Positions 31,622 through 36,687 of a DNA stretch of 36,687 nucleotides are shown in pieces. Position 1 is the stretch's first letter, and the number at the start of each line of letters is the position of its first letter. A program made the position numbers and the translations under genes. This DNA is from Nevskia sp. (GTDB lineage Bacteria > Pseudomonadota > Gammaproteobacteria > Nevskiales > Nevskiaceae), in contig JALNYU010000031.1 of assembly GCA_023229645.1 (NCBI GenBank), forward strand, positions 1-36,687, written 5' to 3'. Below the pieces are notes generated by a model that was not told the origin of the DNA, made no database searches, and was given only the letters and a program-made list of their open reading frames with translations.

Positions 31622-33502
31622 TCACGCCGGTCCTGGCCATACCTTCATTGCCGCGGCGCATAGCTTTACAGCACGGCCCTTGATGGCAGCTTCGTCCCAA
31701 TCCGGCGCTGTCATCAGGATGCGGTTCAAGCTCAGGTTGGAGTGCTCGAAGAACATCTCCCGCTTCTTCTCGAACGCGCAGTGCTTCGCCGACCGATTCA
31801 GGCCGTAGTGCGCCAGGGTGAGGTTACCGATGGTGGGGATGGCCAGCTCGCGCTCCGCGATGCCGTCGCGTTCCTTGTCCTCTGACAGCCAGTGATTCTC
31901 CTTCGCGACGATAGCCTGGCTCAGCGTCACCGCCTTTCCGTTGTAGGGCCAGTGCTGGTACCAGGACTGGGGCATGACATGATCGACGTCGAGGTCCGCG
32001 ATCAGGAGGTTGCCGTCGAATTCGGTGCGTGCGCCGCGGAGTCCGGATTCGAGATCGACCAGTACCGCTTTGATCCTCTTCGGGTCGAGAGCCCCTGGAT
32101 ACAGCTTCGAGTTCGCAAGGTGGTGTTGGAAGTCGGCATCCTTGGGCCAGCGCGACGCGTCGCCGCTGAGTTCGGCCAAGGCCGAGAAAAATGCCTTGCT
32201 GTCGACGACATCCGGCAGGCCTTTCAGCAGGTTGAGGAACACGTTGTTGAGGTTCTTCGTGGTCAGGCCGCACACGGCGCGCCTGACCAGGTACGACATG
32301 ATGTAGCCGTAGATCCGCTCCTTCTCCTCGTCGGTCGCGGCACTGTCGGCGACGGCCACTGCGAGGGGGTGAACGGTGCTGGCCTCCCAGGGTGCGAGGC
32401 GCCGGCCGAATTTGGCGATCAGCGTTTGTGCGTTCGACGACGTCAGGTCTCGGTAGTGGGCAGCAAGCCGGACCAGCGTGTTGAGCTGCGCTTCGGCCGA
32501 CAGCGTCTTCGCGCCCTTGCCTGCGAAGCGCTGATATTCGGCATAAAGCCTACTGAGGTCGACTTCCGACCGCGTAGCGGCAGCGACGGCGACTTGGAAG
32601 AACCACTCGCGGTTCGGCCGGGTGATGCGGCCGCGGCTTGAGACCTCGTCCCAGAAGCCGTTCTCGAAGTCTTGCCACAGATCGTTGTAGAGGACCTGGC
32701 CGTCGGCCCCCTCTCGGTCGGCCCTCATGAAGATGAAGTTCCGAATGAGATCGGAGGCGTGCAGTACGGCCCCGCGCCCGTTCATGGTCTCAAAAATGAC
32801 CTGCGCGTCGTCCTCCGGCCCCAGACTGATGACGATGAATTTCAGGTCCTGGAGGACCGACATTGCGAGGTATCGCAGCCGAATCGACCGCTCCTCTTCC
32901 GGCGCGGCCACAACCCAGCGCTTGATCGCGTTGCAGAAGAAGTAAACGGCCGCCAGCGACAGCGGCTTCCGACCGGCAACCCGCAACGTGCCCTGGTTGG
33001 TGAAATGCGCGGGGTAGGCGACGTTCAAGTCGAGGACGCTGTTGCACGCCGAGGTCTGCTTGTAGTCGGGCTGATCGGCAAAGGTCGGCCAGAGCTTGTA
33101 GGCCTCCATCACCTTGTTGCGCATCGACGACTCGTCAGAATTCCGCATGCACTTCTGCATCGACGGCCGGACCTCGGGAGCATTCAGCTCGCGAGCGACC
33201 AGAACGATGGCTTGCATGACGAACTGCAGCGTCGTCATCCGCTGCTGGCCGTCGATGATGTGCACGATCTCAAGGCCTAACAGGCCTTCACGCTTCTGGG
33301 GCTCGAGAACGACCGCGCCCATGTAGTGGGGCGGTGGCTCCTCATCGTTGAGGAGCCGGGCCTCGGTTTTCTCGAGGATGTCCTCCATGAGCCGTGCCCA
33401 TTGGCCTCCCTCAGACCAGACGTATTTACGCTGATAGAAGGGCACGCGATAGCACCTGTCCAGCGAGAAGATTTGCTGGACGCTCATGGTGTCGGATTTC
33501 AA
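31622..33502 (-). CDS. DUF262/DUF1524 protein, GmrSD-like type IV restriction nuclease (fused S-D form)
   Basis: A 626-residue protein combining both halves of the GmrSD family. The N-terminal DUF262 domain (about residues 5-260) has VPFYQRKYVW and the ParB-like nucleotide-binding motif IDGQQRMTTLQFV. The C-terminal DUF1524 HNH-type nuclease (about 490-605) has LDVDHVMPQSW, then TIGNLTLAHYGLN and FEKKREMF. Single-chain GmrSD proteins cut modified (glucosylated hydroxymethylcytosine) phage DNA using NTP, so defence is likely. All core motifs look intact. The start is unclear: TTG 33502 with GGGGG upstream is preferred; ATG 33487 and TTG 33544 are in frame. It is divergent from an uncharacterised gene. 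Confidence 0.85.
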   Translation of the reverse strand: MKSDTMSVQQIFSLDRCYRVPFYQRKYVWSEGGQWARLMEDILEKTEARLLNDEEPPPHYMGAVVLEPQKREGLLGLEIVHIIDGQQRMTTLQFVMQAIVLVARELNAPEVRPSMQKCMRNSDESSMRNKVMEAYKLWPTFADQPDYKQTSACNSVLDLNVAYPAHFTNQGTLRVAGRKPLSLAAVYFFCNAIKRWVVAAPEEERSIRLRYLAMSVLQDLKFIVISLGPEDDAQVIFETMNGRGAVLHASDLIRNFIFMRADREGADGQVLYNDLWQDFENGFWDEVSSRGRITRPNREWFFQVAVAAATRSEVDLSRLYAEYQRFAGKGAKTLSAEAQLNTLVRLAAHYRDLTSSNAQTLIAKFGRRLAPWEASTVHPLAVAVADSAATDEEKERIYGYIMSYLVRRAVCGLTTKNLNNVFLNLLKGLPDVVDSKAFFSALAELSGDASRWPKDADFQHHLANSKLYPGALDPKRIKAVLVDLESGLRGARTEFDGNLLIADLDVDHVMPQSWYQHWPYNGKAVTLSQAIVAKENHWLSEDKERDGIAERELAIPTIGNLTLAHYGLNRSAKHCAFEKKREMFFEHSNLSLNRILMTAPDWDEAAIKGRAVKLCAAAMKVWPGPA

Positions 33503-33624
33503 AGTTGGCCCCCGCCGGTTTTTGATCCCGAGATATTGCCTCAATACCCGCTGGCCGACCGGAAATAATGCCTTTGAGTTCGTTGAGTATCACCCCATGA
33601 TGCGATATGGGCTCGGTCCGGAAG

Positions 33625-33636
33625 TCCGATATCGGA
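33625..33636. promoter_or_regulatory. 12-bp palindrome in the divergent control region
   Basis: TCCGATATCGGA is a perfect palindrome in the short space between the DUF262 gene and the divergent gene, 13 bases before the ATG at 33649. Its place fits a dimeric repressor operator. No regulator gene is adjacent, so the binder is unknown. Confidence 0.4.
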
Positions 33637-33648
33637 GTGGGGCGGAAG

Positions 33649-34683
33649 ATGGGAAACGATGAGCTTATGGTTTTGTGGCCCAGGCACCCGGTTCCGTGTG
33701 CCCTGGCGATCGTCGGTACCAGCGCGCAGGGAGCGCTTCTCAATGAACTAGAGCGTGCTCAGGCGAAGGCGATTTACACCGTTTCCGCCATCATCTCCGA
33801 CCACGTACCGCTGGGTGGCTCGCTGCAGGACTCTATCTCCCACCCTCCGCAAAACACGATCGGCCTCCCCAATGGCCCGCTGACCATCTACCTGCATCAC
33901 GGACGGCACAATGCCGTTTATTTCGACCTTGTGCCGGATGATCGTCGCCGGTTGCAAACCATCCAAGTGGAGGTCGAGTCGACCTCTCCCCACGCCGCAA
34001 TTCAGGCGGCCCGCACCGAGATCAACCAGCTACTCGACAGCCTCCAGCGCCGTGTCTGGTTGCCGCTGGTGATCGCCAGGCTCGAGCTGTTCGACGCCAA
34101 CAAGCAACTCCTCGGCTACCAGTTGCAGCTTCCGTTTTCCGCCGGCATCGAGATAGGCCCGCTTGGCGGCATCCATCAGTACCCCGTTTTCGCTGAAAGG
34201 GAAGCGCTCGTCCGAGAGGCGGTCTGCAGTTCGAGTCCGTACTACCGGTTGCTCTGCGCTTTCCGCCTCTACGATGGGTTTGCACAGCTTCGGACGTGGC
34301 TGAAACAAACCGGCGAGAAGCTCGGAGTAGATGCTCCATTGCCCAAGGAGATGAAGGTCGATCCCGACCTGCTGACAGGGCTCGGATTCAAGCCGGAATT
34401 CTGCGAGGGGATAAGAACTGTCCACGACCTGTTCGGCAAGCTCACCAAGATGCGAAACGGAGTTGCACACTTTCTTCTCAATAACGAGAACCAACCGTTG
34501 CACCTCTCGGACGGCAACACCTACCTCGAATGCTCAGCCGCGGCGGCCGCCACGGTCCACTACAGCTTCGAGACACTGCGTATGTTCGAGGCTTATTTCT
34601 CCGAGCACCTCGGCGGCAAGCTTGCTCGGGGCAGCATCCTGCCGATGATCAATCAGCGGGCGCAGTTCCGCATCAAGGCTTAG
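33649..34683 (+). CDS. Uncharacterised protein with HEPN-like Rx4H motif
   Basis: A 344-residue soluble protein that I do not recognise as a named family. The N-terminal half is mixed alpha/beta (LTIYLHHGRHNAVYFDLVPD, then a helix with ARTEINQLLDSLQRRVWLPL). The second half is helical and holds KMRNGVAHFLL, in which R269 and H274 form an Rx4H motif in a helix preceded by a long helix, as in HEPN domains. Proteins loosely annotated MauJ-like also carry this pattern. HEPN proteins are often RNases in defence systems. ATG 33649 is preferred (GGCGGAAG upstream); ATG 33607 would add 14 residues and cover the palindrome. It is divergent from the GmrSD-like gene. Confidence 0.6.
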   Translation: MGNDELMVLWPRHPVPCALAIVGTSAQGALLNELERAQAKAIYTVSAIISDHVPLGGSLQDSISHPPQNTIGLPNGPLTIYLHHGRHNAVYFDLVPDDRRRLQTIQVEVESTSPHAAIQAARTEINQLLDSLQRRVWLPLVIARLELFDANKQLLGYQLQLPFSAGIEIGPLGGIHQYPVFAEREALVREAVCSSSPYYRLLCAFRLYDGFAQLRTWLKQTGEKLGVDAPLPKEMKVDPDLLTGLGFKPEFCEGIRTVHDLFGKLTKMRNGVAHFLLNNENQPLHLSDGNTYLECSAAAAATVHYSFETLRMFEAYFSEHLGGKLARGSILPMINQRAQFRIKA

Positions 34684-34830
34684 CTTGAAGACCACCGGCT
34701 GCGGCGTAGGGTAGCCGTCCGCTGGGAGCGGACCGAGTTGCCGCCGCTCGTGTTCTGGGAGCCGCTCCAGGCACCGGTGGCTTTGAGGCCGCCTTCCGAA
34801 TGGGCGTCTCTCTACCGGAACGATGCGTAG
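34684..34830 (+). pseudogene. Possible protein C-terminus remnant, in frame after the HEPN-like gene
   Basis: After the TAG at 34681-34683, the same frame stays open for 48 codons to TAG at 34828. The tail reads like real protein: ERTELPPLVFWEP and PPSEWASLYRNDA. There is no start codon or ribosome site for a separate gene. It may be the left-over end of another gene, or a lost extension of the preceding protein. The evidence is only the protein-like composition. Confidence 0.3.
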
Positions 34831-34867
34831 CCGGCTAATTTGTGTGGAGCAACCAAGGCGACTTCAG

Positions 34868-36565
34868 ATGGATAGGGAACAACTAATTGATCTGACTCAG
34901 CGATTCGTCCAGCTACAGGAGGCGATCCGCGGTGACCGATTCCACGCCCGAAGCCAGGACGCTGGAGCAATCCAGGAGATTCTGGGAATCCGGTTGTCAC
35001 CCGGCGAACTGCTGGTCCCCGAAAAAGTGTCGCGGGAAGCACTCACGCTGATCCGCCTGGGTGGCATGGCCATCAGGGCCTTCCAGCGAGATGCCGCCGA
35101 ATCGATGCAGCAGCAGATCGACATTGCAGATGGGCAGGCCGAGCTGTTCAGCTTGTTCGAGAAAGCTTTCAGGGCTTTTGTTGGGTGTTCGTACCAGCAA
35201 TTCAGCTCCGACATGGAAATCAAAAGCCGCGTTTTGGACAGGGTCAAAAACAACCCGAAGAAAGTCAGAGAACAATTCAACGCGGCAGCTAGCGAGCTTT
35301 CGGATTTTTATCGCCGCCACGGTTCTGCAATCTATGGACACGCCAAGGCTCTTGGGGGGCTAAAGCTTGTATTGGGCGGCCAGCGCAGCTTCGGCCCATC
35401 CGCGTTGGCGGGCGTCCAGAAGATGGGGCTCTATGTCGATACCCAACTCATTGCCGATCCGATCTACCCTTTCCTCGAAGGCGATCTGCATCTAAACGCG
35501 CTGCACCTGCAGCTTATGATCGCGCTGCGTAACGTCCTGCAGCTGAAGCCGCTGGTCGATGCGCGCTTGCCGGTGCCGCCGGTGTTGGTCTTCCCGAGCT
35601 TCGAGAAGCTGCTCGAGGCCAACGATGTACAGACCCAGGCTGGGATCAACGAACTGATCGTCAAGGTCGTCGCGCCGCACTTGAGTGGGGTACCCACGAC
35701 GTTTGAAGAATTGATGCTATACGCGGGTGACCATTCTGACGAGGTCATTACTCGGCTGCTGGTCGAGCGACTTTTTATCCCTCCGGGTGTTTCTCCAAGA
35801 ACGGTTTTGACCCCACAAGAGGCGGTGGATCAGTATTTCTCGGAACTGGCCGGCGTTCGGGATACCGACATGCTGCGAAAAATGCGCACGCTGAAGCCCG
35901 GCGTCTTGGCCCTGATATGCGCGACCGACCGTCTGCAGCCTCAGTACCATCTGATTGAGAACAGCGGCGAGTTAAATGCACAGCCAATGCTGACTCAGCC
36001 AGTCCACTGGCACTTTTTTGAGAAGTGCGCACAAGCCTCAGCACTCGAAATGCGTCGAGCGGATGTGCTCTCGGCCCAAGCATTCAACACCGTCAAGGCA
36101 TTGCAAAACGACGGCCTGAGCTGGCTCAGCAACATACCGGTGCCGATGTTAGCCGAGCTGCTAAAGAACCAAGAAAACGCCGCATTCCGTGAGGAACTGG
36201 CCAAGCACACCGCGATCCTGACGGCTGCGGGCATTGATGACATGGAGCGCGTGACGCCAGCGGTCATGCATGGCATCTCGTCCATGGTGCAAAAACACCA
36301 GAAAACCATCGCCGAGATCGAGGCCCGATACGCACCAAAATATGCGTCTACCGGCATTTTCGGCGGAGCGACGTTGGCGCTCGGATTTGCAGCTCAGTTT
36401 CTCCCTGCCGTCGGCATTTTGGGAGCGGCGGCTCCTGCCGTTACCGCGCTGGGCGCCGGCGTGGCCTATGGCAGGGACAAAATCCTGGAGCTGAGCGAAA
36501 AAAAGAAAGCTCGCCGGTCCCTGCTCGGTGTTCTGGCCACGGTCGATCGGGACGCTGCCGACTAG
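34868..36565 (+). CDS. Uncharacterised protein with hydrophobic C-terminal segment
   Basis: A 565-residue protein with no family I can name. Most of it is helical and charged, rich in Gln, Glu and Leu, for example SREALTLIRLGGMAIRAFQR and KSRVLDRVKNNPKKVREQF. Near the end (about residues 490-533) is a Gly/Ala-rich hydrophobic stretch, GIFGGATLALGFAAQF then LGAAAPAVTALGAGVAYG, long enough for one or two membrane helices. A basic tail (KKKARRS) follows, suggesting membrane association with a large N-terminal cytosolic part. I choose ATG 34868; ATG 34823 also fits the frame. The stop codon TAG coincides with the apparent left edge of the IS element, so the C-terminus may be altered. Confidence 0.65.
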   Translation: MDREQLIDLTQRFVQLQEAIRGDRFHARSQDAGAIQEILGIRLSPGELLVPEKVSREALTLIRLGGMAIRAFQRDAAESMQQQIDIADGQAELFSLFEKAFRAFVGCSYQQFSSDMEIKSRVLDRVKNNPKKVREQFNAAASELSDFYRRHGSAIYGHAKALGGLKLVLGGQRSFGPSALAGVQKMGLYVDTQLIADPIYPFLEGDLHLNALHLQLMIALRNVLQLKPLVDARLPVPPVLVFPSFEKLLEANDVQTQAGINELIVKVVAPHLSGVPTTFEELMLYAGDHSDEVITRLLVERLFIPPGVSPRTVLTPQEAVDQYFSELAGVRDTDMLRKMRTLKPGVLALICATDRLQPQYHLIENSGELNAQPMLTQPVHWHFFEKCAQASALEMRRADVLSAQAFNTVKALQNDGLSWLSNIPVPMLAELLKNQENAAFREELAKHTAILTAAGIDDMERVTPAVMHGISSMVQKHQKTIAEIEARYAPKYASTGIFGGATLALGFAAQFLPAVGILGAAAPAVTALGAGVAYGRDKILELSEKKKARRSLLGVLATVDRDAAD

Positions 36566-36687
36566 TGGACTGTAACAATTGATTCGATAGTATTATCACC
36601 CCTATGGAGGGTGAGATGAAACTGACGAAGAGCGAAGTAGCGGAGCTGCAGCGGCAGGTGAGCGCGCGGGGTGGGCGCGTTGATAGC
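36564..36687 (+). mobile_element. Left end of an IS630-family insertion sequence (partial)
   Basis: The sequence changes character after the TAG at 36563-36565: AT-rich leader, ribosome site GGAGG at 36606-36610 and a transposase-like start. IS630 elements insert at TA; a TA lies at 36563-36564, inside the stop codon of the preceding gene. The exact end and its inverted repeat cannot be confirmed without the right end. Confidence 0.5.
36616..36687 (+). CDS. IS630-family transposase, N-terminal fragment
   Basis: An open frame runs off the right edge after 24 residues beginning MKLTKSEVAELQRQV. This matches the usual start of IS630-type transposases (a short helix before the helix-turn-helix DNA-binding domain). 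GGAGG six bases upstream supports ATG 36616; ATG 36604 is in frame too. The catalytic DDE domain lies outside the window, so the family call rests on the opening residues. Confidence 0.65.
   Translation, partial: MKLTKSEVAELQRQVSARGGRVDS

Larger units (their letters stand above)
29761..36687. mobile_element. Integrative element at tRNA-Gln, left part (right end outside the window)
   Basis: A P4-type integrase reads away from the tRNA gene 196 bases downstream of its 3' end, the classic layout of tRNA-borne genomic islands. The cargo is accessory: a DUF262/DUF1524 nuclease, two uncharacterised genes, RHS debris and an IS630-type transposase start. A second copy of the tRNA 3' end, expected as the right junction, is not found inside the window, so the element is presumed to continue past 36687. 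Confidence 0.78.

Noticed and set aside
31892..32641. 249-codon plus-strand frame opposite the DUF262/DUF1524 gene
   Set aside because: Shadow of the well-supported nuclease gene with no family match.
29761..36687. Right attachment site within the window
   Set aside because: No second copy of the tRNA 3' end could be found by eye on either strand.
1..36687. CRISPR arrays, rRNA genes, replication origin
   Set aside because: No regularly spaced repeats, no rRNA-like sequence and no clustered DnaA-box pattern noticed. The only regular repeats are the Pro-Ala tract and the integrase-proximal motifs.

Overview
The window looks like a gammaproteobacterial chromosome of moderately high GC. The organism is inferred from gene content only: periplasmic glucan genes opgGH, RNase T, a PilT/PilU type IV pilus retraction locus, rplM-rpsI, and the housekeeping genes argG, lipA and rpiA. 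I cannot name a genus. Genes are densely packed and many are joined by ATGA or TAATG overlaps.

Region 1 (1-6617, all minus strand): the start of a Tat-exported DUF1501 protein, its DUF1800 partner with an IPT/TIG domain and a long Pro-Ala linker, a patatin-like phospholipase, lipoyl synthase, and an OlsB-like/PlsC-like acyltransferase pair that probably makes an ornithine-type lipid. Region 2 (6692-11540, minus): opgG-opgH for osmoregulated periplasmic glucans, then rnt upstream. Region 3 (11759-15602, plus): argG followed by a SRPBCC protein, a DCC thiol-oxidoreductase-like protein and a saccharopine-dehydrogenase-like/DUF4166 fusion, tightly coupled. Region 4 (15631-21465): MscS channel, epoxide-hydrolase-like protein, SDR dehydrogenase, a 4'-phosphopantetheinyl transferase, two overlapping alpha/beta-hydrolase-fold genes of the exosortase-associated type with non-serine nucleophile elbows, and a DUF4399 lipoprotein. 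Region 5 (21745-25250): an RhlE-type DEAD-box helicase with a long leader, an RRM protein, and the minus-strand set yggS-rpiA-DUF2007.

Region 6 (25340-29657, plus): pilT, pilU and a third PilU-like ATPase in tandem, then rplM-rpsI with its own promoter, a leader hairpin and a strong terminator. Region 7 (29687-end): tRNA-Gln(CTG) followed by a P4-type tyrosine integrase. This marks the left edge of an integrated element whose right end lies outside the window. Its cargo is a fused DUF262/DUF1524 (GmrSD-like) nuclease, a divergent gene with a HEPN-like Rx4H motif, a 565-residue protein I do not recognise with a hydrophobic C-terminal segment, remnants of an RHS gene, and at the right edge the start of an IS630-family transposase.

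The most promising place for something undescribed is 31622-36565: a known-type restriction nuclease back to back with two uncharacterised genes on a tRNA-borne island. The second is the tandem pair of noncanonical hydrolases at 19073-20673.
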